This document shows, piece by piece, positions 7,720 to 14,970 of a DNA stretch of 15,719 nucleotides. The translations under genes and the position numbers were made by a program. Every line of letters begins with the position of its first letter. Position 1 is the first letter of the stretch. This DNA comes from Nitrospinaceae bacterium (GTDB lineage Bacteria; Nitrospinota; Nitrospinia; Nitrospinales; VA-1): positions 1 to 15,719 of the forward strand of contig JAPYPM010000024.1 in the NCBI GenBank assembly GCA_029937635.1, in the 5' to 3' direction. The notes under the pieces are model-generated. The model had not been told where the DNA came from and searched no databases. It saw only the letters and a list, made by a program, of their open reading frames with translations.

Positions 7720-10437
7720 ATGGTGCATAAGCAAGGTGTGGGAGATTTTCCCTACTACGTAGGTATTAATTCACTTGAAGAACTTGCTACCAAGGATGAC
7801 AGGGTAGTTGTTTTAAATATTTTAGGAAAAGAAAGTTCAGGTGTTACCCCGGTTAGTAATGATTATTCGGGTGGAAATATTGTGTTTGGCACAGGTCCAG
7901 GTAAGTCTGGGAAATCACTGACTACCAAAAATGGCAAAATTCCAGTTTATAACTCAATCAAAGAAGGTATGGCCGCGGGTCACAAATTTAATACCGTGGT
8001 AGTGTACCTCCCCCCTTCAGGGGTTAAAGATGGTATTGCTGAAGCAGTAAGGGATAATCCTGGCCTTGAAAAAGCTATTATCCTTACTGAAAAAGTTTCA
8101 GTTAAAGATTCGCGGATCATGCGGGCGATTTGCCAGATGAATGGAGTTGATCTTTTTGGTGGAAATTGTCTAGGCCTTGCTGATTCATGGAACCATGTTC
8201 GTCTTGGTGGGGCCTTGGGTGGTAATGCGCCTGAAGAATCATTAATAAAAGGTTCGATAGCTCTGTTCTCTAATTCTGGAAACTTTACCACGACCATTGC
8301 GGTTTATCTTGCAACAGCAGGCTGGGGCACCACGACTTCTGTTTCTAGTGGTAAGGATGTCTACATTCAGTATGGGCCTAAAGAGTTCCTTTATGCGCTG
8401 GACAAGGACGATCGCTCTCAGGCTGCTGTAATGTATAGCGAGCCGGGAGGGTATTACGAAAAAGACATTAAAACAGATAAGCCAATAGTAGCCTGTGTGG
8501 TTGGTCGTTGGAAAGCGAAGCTTAGTAAAGCATGTGGCCACGCGGGTTCGCTTGCAGGTTCGGGTGATGATGCTCTTGCAAAAGAAAAGTGGTTTATGGA
8601 GTACTTTGGTGTGGATGGTATCTTTACTCCAGAGAATCCAATTGCTTCTAAAAAGGGTGCTCTAGTTACCAACATAGCCTACATTCCTGAGGCATTAACA
8701 GAGGTTATGAAATTAAATGGCAAAAAGCCCGATTTTGAATCTAAAGGGAGCCTTGCTCTAAAGAGTTGGTTTGGTAACAACCAAGGTTTGAACCTACCTA
8801 AAGAATTGGATACACCTGTGGTTGAGGCGATAGCCCCATATAATGACCAGATCGAGGCACTTGATAAACAGGTGGGTGCTCAGTACCGAAGGGAGACTCT
8901 TAAGGATACAAGTGGCGCTTCAATGATGGATCCGAAGAGCCAAGTTTCTAAAATTCATCAAGTTTCCATTCTTGATGCCTCTACAAAAACTTTTGAAGCT
9001 AATCTAGTCTTTGCTCTTTGTCGTGAGTATCCAAATGAGTATGGTGAAAAAATTGCAAATATTGCGCTCAATGCCCACGTTAATCAGTTTGGTCAAGCTA
9101 CTTTGGCAGCAGCAGAAGCTTCACGTGAAAATGGAAACTCCCCTAATACGGTTGTTTCTGGAGCAGTTGCCATCGTTGGGAAAAAGATGGTTGAGCCAGC
9201 TATGGACGCAGCAAAAGCATTATTGAGCCTCTTTCAGTTTGCCAAGTTCAGTAACCCGCTGGGTAGTTATGACTACAAGGATGAGTTGCAATCTGCCAAA
9301 CAGCTCAAGGATGCTTTAATCGCTAATGGCGATGACTTTTGCGCTGACAAGATTGCTGATTGTCTTGGTCAGGACACACAATCTACTTTTATCAAATTTT
9401 TGTTTGATTTTGCTAAGCAGGAGGGTGGTAAACCTTCTATGGACGCGATGATTGCTGCCATCTGGATAACACTTGGTTGGAGTGGACTGAAATCTAAGAA
9501 GATTACTAAGGGTACCATCACCCGGCTTCCCTGGTATTCACGCATCTATAGCACTATCGTGGGTGTTGTTGCTTCTGCTGATAAGCACAGTGATGATAGC
9601 TTTTGTGGCGTTAAGGTAGAGAAGCTTCTCAAAGAGTTCTCCTTTACTCGAACGGCATTTCTATCTCTAATGGGACGCGAACCCAGTGATGATGAATTAT
9701 TTGAGTTTCAAGTTCTTCTTGGACTGATTATCACGAATGGACCGGGGACAATTTCCGCTCAGGGTTCAAAGGGAGCTGTGAGTGCAGATGGACCAGAAAT
9801 GCCAGATCGTGTACAAGTAAATAAGGCATTTATTGGATTCCTCACGCACACGGGATTTGCGCATGGTGGTAATGGTTATGAAGCAGCAGCATTTCTTATC
9901 GAACAATTCAAGGATACAAGTCTCAAAGCAGCTGATGATAAAAATCATGGGCTCGATCTTGATGCAATGGCTTTAGAGTATTCCAATAAATATAAGGCTT
10001 ATAAAGCTGAACAAAAGACTATTGGTAATTTAGAGTATGCTAAGGTTCCATGCATTAATCATCCTATCTTTAAGGGAAAAGATATTAATTTTGACCCCCG
10101 GGAAGAATTTGTTCGTAAGCTTTTTAAGGAAAAAGGTATTAGTAATGTTTTTTTAGATTATTACCACTCGATTGTAAACTCGATGTTTAAAGCTAAGGTC
10201 AGTAAAAACGTCTACTGCGTAAACATCGATGCAGTTATTGCTGTCATTTTACTCAAAATGGTTTGGGGTGAGTATAAGGCAGGGAATCTAGCCGAAGCGG
10301 ATATAGAAACATCAAGTTTTGCAACTTTTTTGTTTGGTCGGATGATTGGTTGTGCTGCCGAAATAGATGATCATACCTTTCGTGGCAAAAATATGGATAC
10401 ACGTACTCCAGCAAGTAAGTGCTCCTACGTCGGTTGA
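7720..10437 (+). CDS. aclA: ATP-citrate lyase, large (alpha) subunit AclA, extra-long form with two citrate-synthase-like modules
   Basis: The large subunit, 905 residues against about 600 in green sulfur bacteria. Residues 1-330 form the succinyl-CoA synthetase alpha-like half: a CoA-binding Rossmann region, FGGNCLGLAD (146-155), SNSGNFTTT (184-192), and the phosphorylated histidine H274 in ACGHAGSLAGSG. The C-terminal citryl-CoA lyase module (about 640-905) carries H781 (INHPIFKGKD), D837 (VNIDAVIAV) and R874 (LFGRMIG), matching the ACLY GHR, VDG and Arg positions. Its first His motif (TADHGP in ACLY) is replaced by TNGPGT (672-677). Residues 410-625 look like a second, degenerate copy of the same module. 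AGGAGG lies six bases before the ATG; a terminator follows the stop. Identity as AclA is secure from the alpha half, aclB linkage and lyase motifs; the duplicated layout is my reading. Confidence 0.92.
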   Translation: MVHKQGVGDFPYYVGINSLEELATKDDRVVVLNILGKESSGVTPVSNDYSGGNIVFGTGPGKSGKSLTTKNGKIPVYNSIKEGMAAGHKFNTVVVYLPPSGVKDGIAEAVRDNPGLEKAIILTEKVSVKDSRIMRAICQMNGVDLFGGNCLGLADSWNHVRLGGALGGNAPEESLIKGSIALFSNSGNFTTTIAVYLATAGWGTTTSVSSGKDVYIQYGPKEFLYALDKDDRSQAAVMYSEPGGYYEKDIKTDKPIVACVVGRWKAKLSKACGHAGSLAGSGDDALAKEKWFMEYFGVDGIFTPENPIASKKGALVTNIAYIPEALTEVMKLNGKKPDFESKGSLALKSWFGNNQGLNLPKELDTPVVEAIAPYNDQIEALDKQVGAQYRRETLKDTSGASMMDPKSQVSKIHQVSILDASTKTFEANLVFALCREYPNEYGEKIANIALNAHVNQFGQATLAAAEASRENGNSPNTVVSGAVAIVGKKMVEPAMDAAKALLSLFQFAKFSNPLGSYDYKDELQSAKQLKDALIANGDDFCADKIADCLGQDTQSTFIKFLFDFAKQEGGKPSMDAMIAAIWITLGWSGLKSKKITKGTITRLPWYSRIYSTIVGVVASADKHSDDSFCGVKVEKLLKEFSFTRTAFLSLMGREPSDDELFEFQVLLGLIITNGPGTISAQGSKGAVSADGPEMPDRVQVNKAFIGFLTHTGFAHGGNGYEAAAFLIEQFKDTSLKAADDKNHGLDLDAMALEYSNKYKAYKAEQKTIGNLEYAKVPCINHPIFKGKDINFDPREEFVRKLFKEKGISNVFLDYYHSIVNSMFKAKVSKNVYCVNIDAVIAVILLKMVWGEYKAGNLAEADIETSSFATFLFGRMIGCAAEIDDHTFRGKNMDTRTPASKCSYVG

Positions 10438-10457
10438 TTATCATTTGAAATAGTTCT

Positions 10458-10492
10458 AACCCCTTCCCAGCCTTGGGAGGGGGGTTTTTATT
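10458..10492 (+). terminator. Rho-independent terminator of aclBA
   Basis: AACCCCTTCCCA pairs with TGGGAGGGGGGTT around a short GCCT loop, a GC-rich stem of about 12 pairs, followed by TTTTTATTTATT. It begins 21 bases after the aclA stop and separates the operon from the convergent prenyl synthase gene. Read on the other strand the stem lacks a good U-run, so it mainly serves aclA. Confidence 0.85.
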
Positions 10493-10536
10493 TATTACTC
10501 CCTCAGTACTTTTATGCCTTCAATCTATATATTTGA

Positions 10537-11532
10537 TCAGGATTGGATTGCCGCATGGCGTTCGTAGATATAGTCTGCTATTGCGTCAAGAGATTGGATG
10601 TATTCAGGTTGAGGGAAAGTAACGGTTCTAATGGATGATTTTGCTTGTTCAATATAGTTGCGCGCTAGATCTAGAGTGTATTCTATAGATTTTGTTTCGC
10701 GCATTAGCTCCAGGACAGTATCAAAGTCTTCCGGTGTGAGGTTTTCATTTTTAACGAATCCCTCGATTCTTTTCTTAATAGAATTTTTTGAATTTTGATA
10801 CAGGTGAAGTAGAGGTAAGGTTACGTGCCCTTCTTGAAAATCATTTCCTAGTGGTTTGCCTAAACTGTCTTCATCACTGCCATAATCCATTGCATCGTCC
10901 ATGAGCTGAAATGCCATACCAAATTGTGTGCCGAAGTCAATCAAAGCCTTTTCCTGCTCTGGGCTTGCTTCAGAAAGTAATGCTGCTAGCTCACAACCGA
11001 GAGACATCATGGATGCTGTTTTACGAAGAATGACTTCAAGGCAATGTGATTCAGTGACAGATAACTTCCGGGCTTGGCTGTATTCCATAATACCCCCTTC
11101 TACTAGATGCTTTGTAGCCTGTGAAACCGAATTAATTACTCGTGAGTCGCAATCTGCAGCTAACATGAGAATGGATCGAGAAATCAGGAAATCACCTACA
11201 AGGATACTGGCGTCGCTTCCCCACTTTGCATTAACTGTTTCGCGACCTCGCCTGACTGTGGTCTGATCAACCACGTCATCATGGAGTAATGTCGCCGAGT
11301 GGATATACTCAATTACACAACCATGTCGTATGACTCTTTCATCTACTTCATGACCAATTAGCTTGGTCCCAACCATAAGTAGGAGAGGTCGTATCCGTTT
11401 TCCACCATTTTTGAGTAAATAGTTTCCTATCCCAGGTATTAATGGAACGTCTGACTGGTAGTTTTTCTGAATCGAACTCTCTAATCGCGAAAGATCTTCT
11501 TTGAAAATGCGTGTAACGTCGTTAAAATCCAT
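10537..11532 (-). CDS. ispB: Long-chain polyprenyl diphosphate synthase (IspB-like)
   Basis: A trans-prenyltransferase of 331 residues that extends allylic diphosphates with isopentenyl diphosphate, most likely supplying the side chain of the respiratory quinone. It has the all-helical isoprenoid synthase pattern: GGKRIRP (43-49), first aspartate-rich motif LLHDDVVD (82-89) followed by RRGRETVN, and second motif QLMDDAMDYGSDEDSLGK (209-226) with GNDFQEGHVTLPLL. The residue just before the first motif is small and non-aromatic (EYIHSATLLHDD), as in medium/long-chain enzymes rather than short-chain FPP synthase; exact chain length cannot be read off. I chose the ATG at 11532; the frame continues to a TTG at 11550 without better signals. 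It is convergent with aclA and divergent from the glycosyltransferase. Confidence 0.9.
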   Translation of the reverse strand: MDFNDVTRIFKEDLSRLESSIQKNYQSDVPLIPGIGNYLLKNGGKRIRPLLLMVGTKLIGHEVDERVIRHGCVIEYIHSATLLHDDVVDQTTVRRGRETVNAKWGSDASILVGDFLISRSILMLAADCDSRVINSVSQATKHLVEGGIMEYSQARKLSVTESHCLEVILRKTASMMSLGCELAALLSEASPEQEKALIDFGTQFGMAFQLMDDAMDYGSDEDSLGKPLGNDFQEGHVTLPLLHLYQNSKNSIKKRIEGFVKNENLTPEDFDTVLELMRETKSIEYTLDLARNYIEQAKSSIRTVTFPQPEYIQSLDAIADYIYERHAAIQS

Positions 11533-11636
11533 AAGAAAATTTACATCCAAGAATGGCTGAATAATCTAAGGAAATACCAGTCAAACTTCTCATAGCTGAC
11601 TGTTTTTTCTGACTTTTCCAGTAGAGAAAGGGTACA

Positions 11637-11665
11637 TTTCTATTGGAATTTCCTGATTTTGTCAA
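11637..11665 (-). promoter_or_regulatory. Candidate sigma70-type promoter for the prenyl synthase gene
   Basis: On the minus strand a perfect TTGACA (11665-11660) is followed after exactly 17 bases by TAGAAA (11642-11637), two mismatches from the -10 consensus. Transcription would start near 11630, about 100 bases before the ATG. Confidence 0.5.
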
Positions 11666-11921
11666 GCCAATAGTTTAAAGATTAAAGCTTACACTCTCGT
11701 TAGAATAATCTATGTAACTGAAGTATCAAGCCTTTATTTACCTTCTTATATTTTAAATAATGGTTATTCGGCTAGTACGTTAAGAATCTAAAGATTGAAA
11801 ATTCTCAAAATCCTAAATTTATTTAAAAAGTATTTTAAGGTTAGCTTATAAACATTAAGTTATTATTAACAAGTTATTAATTCTTAGTTAATCCAGAGTG
11901 AAAGGGTTTTAAGTTTTGAGG
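11666..11921 (+). other. AT-rich divergent intergenic region, no gene seen
   Basis: Part of the 386-base gap (11551-11936) between the divergent prenyl synthase and glycosyltransferase genes. It is strongly AT-rich with no convincing open frame, tRNA or hairpin terminator. A weak promoter-like pair for the plus strand, TTAAAA (11823-11828) and TTATAA (11846-11851) 17 bases apart, is present but could be chance. Confidence 0.5.
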
Positions 11922-11930
11922 AAGGAGGTG
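11922..11930 (+). promoter_or_regulatory. Strong ribosome binding site deciding a GTG start
   Basis: AAGGAGGTG, a near-complete anti-16S match, lies six bases before GTG at 11937. No ATG competes nearby in frame, so it fixes the start of the glycosyltransferase at a GTG codon. Confidence 0.8.
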
Positions 11931-11936
11931 GCTTAG

Positions 11937-12812
11937 GTGAAAGCAAGTGTAAAAAATATTACTTTACCTAATCCTAGTTGTGTGATTGACTCACCCAAAG
12001 TTTCAGTTATTGTGCCCACGTATAACCGTGCTGATCGATTAGAAAGATCCTTAAATTCGATAGTCAGCCAAACCTACCAAGATTTTGAACTAATAGTTGT
12101 GGACGATGGATCTACTGATAAGACATCTAAGCTGATGAAATCGTTTTCTAAAGCTCAATATATATCTATGAAAAAAAACTCGGGAGTTTCTAAAGCTCGA
12201 AATGTAGGTCTCTCTGTTGCCAAGGGAGAATTAATTTGCTTTCTCGATTCTGATGACTTGTGGAATGAGGAAAAAATACAAATTCAAGTCCTTTGGTTGG
12301 AAAATAACAAGGATAGCCAGGTTTGCTATACCGATGAAATATGGATTCGCAATGGAGTTCGAGTAAACCCCATGAACAGGCACCGTAAGTATTCTGGAGA
12401 CATATTTCGACATTGTTTGGGTCTTTGTATAGTGAGCCCTTCTTCAGTTATGATACGTGCTAAGTTATTTGATGAAATTGGAAATTTTGATGAGTCGCTT
12501 CCTGCTTGTGAGGATTATGATTTATGGTTGAGAATCGCAGCAAAATATGCGTTTCACTTCATAGAAGAGCCACTTATTATAAAGTATGGTGGTCATTCAG
12601 ACCAGTTATCTAGAAAGTATTGGGGGATGGATCGATTCCGAGTCGCCGCTTTAAAAAAACTCTTGGATCAGAACTCATTAGATAAAGAGAAATGGAAACT
12701 AACCCGTTCCATGTTTTTAGAAAAGTGCTCTATTCTAATACAGGGATTTGAAAAACGTGGCAAAAAGGAAGACGAGTTTTTTTACCGCGAACTCGTTAAT
12801 AAATACAGTTAG
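11937..12812 (+). CDS. Family 2 glycosyltransferase (GT-A fold)
   Basis: A 291-residue inverting glycosyltransferase of the large GT2 family, which transfers a sugar from a nucleotide-sugar donor, usually to surface polysaccharide or lipid-linked glycans. The GT-A domain spans about 22-215: VSVIVPTYNRADRL at the start, VVDDGSTD (54-61) for the nucleotide, GVSKARNVGL (83-92), the metal-binding LDSDD (103-107), and the likely catalytic base region CEDYDLWLRI (191-200). The final 70 residues are charged and helical without membrane segments, so it is probably cytoplasmic and peripherally associated. The gene opens with GTG under a strong ribosome binding site. The HEAT-repeat gene starts 14 bases downstream, suggesting one transcript. 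Donor and acceptor cannot be inferred; no other glycan genes are in view. Confidence 0.9.
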   Translation: MKASVKNITLPNPSCVIDSPKVSVIVPTYNRADRLERSLNSIVSQTYQDFELIVVDDGSTDKTSKLMKSFSKAQYISMKKNSGVSKARNVGLSVAKGELICFLDSDDLWNEEKIQIQVLWLENNKDSQVCYTDEIWIRNGVRVNPMNRHRKYSGDIFRHCLGLCIVSPSSVMIRAKLFDEIGNFDESLPACEDYDLWLRIAAKYAFHFIEEPLIIKYGGHSDQLSRKYWGMDRFRVAALKKLLDQNSLDKEKWKLTRSMFLEKCSILIQGFEKRGKKEDEFFYRELVNKYS

Positions 12813-12826
12813 GAATTCATAAGGAT

Positions 12827-13972
12827 ATGCTTGTATCAAAGAAGTCAGTTTTATTATTACTGATTATACCCGCATTTTTTTCTTTTTCTGGAAAAATACT
12901 GCAGGCAAATGAAAAACCTCAGGAGGCAATGGATCGCATTCTTGAATTTTCTATAAAAATTCTAGAAAAATCTTTGAAAAGTGAAAATGCTTTTATTCGA
13001 AGTGCTGCTGCGCGCGCTGCAGGGGAATCAGAATATTCTGGGCTTATTCCTTTACTAAAAAAAGCAGCGAAGGACTCATATCACACAACGCGATTATTTG
13101 CTTTGCAAGGAATAAAGAAAATTTCATTGAATGAAGCCCGAACTTTGTCTATTGATATGAGCAAAGATCTTAATGTGTGGGTTCGTGGTGCCGCGATTGA
13201 AATGTTAGGAGAACTAGGCGATGGAACATCAGGGAGTATTATTCAATCGCATCTGAAATCACCAGATCGGACAGTGCGTTACGCTGCTGCAGGAGCACTA
13301 TTCAAATTGGGAGATGAAAGCCAATTGGATATTCTTTTAGACGGACTCAAGGGAGGGAGCTCCATAGACCGTTATCAGGCTATAGGTTACCTTGGAAAGT
13401 TAAATGATAAAAAGCTAACTCCCTATTTAGAGGACCTCCTAAGTGGAAACGAGGATGAGATTATATTTTACAGCTTAAAAGCAATTGGAAAAAAAGCAGA
13501 CCAGGACATGCTGCCTCGGTTACTAAACTTAATGAAACACGTCAATCCTTCGCTGAGATACCAGTCAGCGCTTACTCTTGGTGAATTAAAAGGAGATTCC
13601 GGGCTTGATGCACTTCGTTCACTTTGTTCTGACGAAAATGCAATGGTACGTTTATCAGCAGCGGTGGCTTTAGTTCGAAAAAAAAGCGATTACTGTCATG
13701 AAATATTTTCAGTTATGATTAAAGATGCTGATTACGGAATACGTAGTTCTACGGCGAGAATGCTGGGGGAGCTGGAGATCCAAAACCGAGAGCAGTTACT
13801 TTTAATGGCACTGATGGATAAGAATATCAGAGTTCGAACTTCAGCTACAAGAGCTGTTGGTATGATGGGTGGGCCTAGAGCATTTCCTTTATTGTTGAGC
13901 AAACTGGAAGACTCTCAAGAAGTAGTGCGAACTTACGCGGCAGGTAATATCATCAAGCTTATGAAACAGTGA
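12827..13972 (+). CDS. Exported HEAT-repeat protein
   Basis: A 381-residue alpha-solenoid with no enzymatic motif, presumably a protein-binding scaffold. Residues 1-27 look like a Sec signal peptide: Lys at 5-6, a hydrophobic core (VLLLLIIPAFFSFSG) and an LQA cleavage site before NEK, so the mature protein should be periplasmic. From about 46 to 381 there are roughly eleven HEAT-like units of about 31 residues, of PBS-lyase type, with recurring VRxxAAxxLGxLGD patterns, for example VWVRGAAIEMLGELGD (117-132), TVRYAAAGALFKLGD (149-163), VRTSATRAVGMMGG (336-349) and VRTYAAGNIIKL (367-378). AAGGA sits only one base from the ATG and AGGA 12 bases away, so translation may lean on the gene 14 bases upstream. 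The partner is unknown. Confidence 0.85.
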   Translation: MLVSKKSVLLLLIIPAFFSFSGKILQANEKPQEAMDRILEFSIKILEKSLKSENAFIRSAAARAAGESEYSGLIPLLKKAAKDSYHTTRLFALQGIKKISLNEARTLSIDMSKDLNVWVRGAAIEMLGELGDGTSGSIIQSHLKSPDRTVRYAAAGALFKLGDESQLDILLDGLKGGSSIDRYQAIGYLGKLNDKKLTPYLEDLLSGNEDEIIFYSLKAIGKKADQDMLPRLLNLMKHVNPSLRYQSALTLGELKGDSGLDALRSLCSDENAMVRLSAAVALVRKKSDYCHEIFSVMIKDADYGIRSSTARMLGELEIQNREQLLLMALMDKNIRVRTSATRAVGMMGGPRAFPLLLSKLEDSQEVVRTYAAGNIIKLMKQ

Positions 13973-14055
13973 TGTTAAGAGTTATATCGATAGTCAGTTT
14001 TATTAGAGTTTGTTAAGCCTTAGGAAGTTTGATTTTTATTTATATAAAAAGATAT

Positions 14056-14970
14056 ATGCTTAAATATTTTTTCAAACGACTATTGCATGGTATTCCGGTT
14101 TTGTTTGCGGTGTCTACGATTACTTTTTTGATCATGCGAGTGGTCCCGGGCGGACCATTTGATCAAGAAAAGAGACTTCCCCCAGAAATCTTATCCAATA
14201 TTCATGCTAAGTATCATCTTGATCAGCCTGCTATCACTCAATATCTGCTTTATTTAAAACAATTAGTTCAGGGCGATATGGGGCCTTCCTATAAATATAT
14301 TGGTCGAGATGTTGCTGACATCATATTGGACACATTTCCAGTATCATTAACTTTAGGGCTGTTGGCTATGCTTGTTGTTGTGGGAATCGGTATTCCTATG
14401 GGTGTGTGGTCGGCGTATCGCCAGAACTCTTTGGTTGATAGAGTTTGTATGTTTTATGCAACATTGGGGATCTCTATTCCAAGTTTTGTTTTAGGAACGT
14501 TACTAGTCTGGTTGATGTCTCATAAATTACAATGGTTGCCACCGGCTCTGTGGGAAGGGCCACGTTATATGATTTTACCAGCAATAGCTTTAGGCGCACC
14601 TTTTAGTGGATTTATTGCTCGGTTAACCCGCTCTGCAGTACTGGAAGTATTAGCCTCAGATTATATAAGAACAGCCCGTGCGAAAGGGCTTACAGAATTC
14701 GTTATTCTTTTCAAACACACCTTAAAAAATTCTATTTTTCCTATTATTTCAGTACTAGGCCCTTTAACCGCTGGATTAGTGACGGGTTCGTTTGTGATTG
14801 AATTTATATTTTCGATTCCTGGTATGGGGAGCTTTTTTATCACTGCTGTGACCAATCGAGACTACCCACTCATTATGGGAGTGACGTTGGTTTATGCCGT
14901 ATTGATCGTTCTTGCAAATATTTTGGTAGACATTATTTATATGTGGCTTGATCCAAGGGTAAGAATGTGA
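14056..14970 (+). CDS. oppB: Oligopeptide-type ABC transporter permease OppB
   Basis: The first of two inner-membrane permeases of a peptide-importing ABC transporter of the Opp/Dpp class. At 304 residues it matches OppB length. Family blocks include the N-terminal helix MLKYFFKRLLHGIPVLFAV, the periplasmic MRVVPGGPFDQEKRLPPEI with AKYHLDQP, GDMGPSYKY, and the cytoplasmic EAA loop EVLASDYIRTARAKGL (about 197-212) that contacts the ATPase; it ends LDPRVRM. The PGGPFD, LPPEI and AKYHL blocks are closer to OppB than to DppB or NikB. I chose the ATG at 14056 because the protein then begins like its relatives; a TTG at 14029 with AGGA three bases before it would add nine residues. It lies 83 bases after the HEAT gene and overlaps oppC by four bases. 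Confidence 0.92.
   Translation: MLKYFFKRLLHGIPVLFAVSTITFLIMRVVPGGPFDQEKRLPPEILSNIHAKYHLDQPAITQYLLYLKQLVQGDMGPSYKYIGRDVADIILDTFPVSLTLGLLAMLVVVGIGIPMGVWSAYRQNSLVDRVCMFYATLGISIPSFVLGTLLVWLMSHKLQWLPPALWEGPRYMILPAIALGAPFSGFIARLTRSAVLEVLASDYIRTARAKGLTEFVILFKHTLKNSIFPIISVLGPLTAGLVTGSFVIEFIFSIPGMGSFFITAVTNRDYPLIMGVTLVYAVLIVLANILVDIIYMWLDPRVRM

Noticed and set aside
8870..8950. Possible frameshift or gene junction explaining the unusual length of aclA
   Set aside because: The frame is uninterrupted, the linker has no internal ribosome binding site with a start, and both flanks use the same codon style, so a true long subunit is more likely.
9011..9226. Plus-strand frame of 71 residues inside aclA
   Set aside because: It is an out-of-frame shadow; the aclA frame is continuous through this stretch and carries the repeated module.
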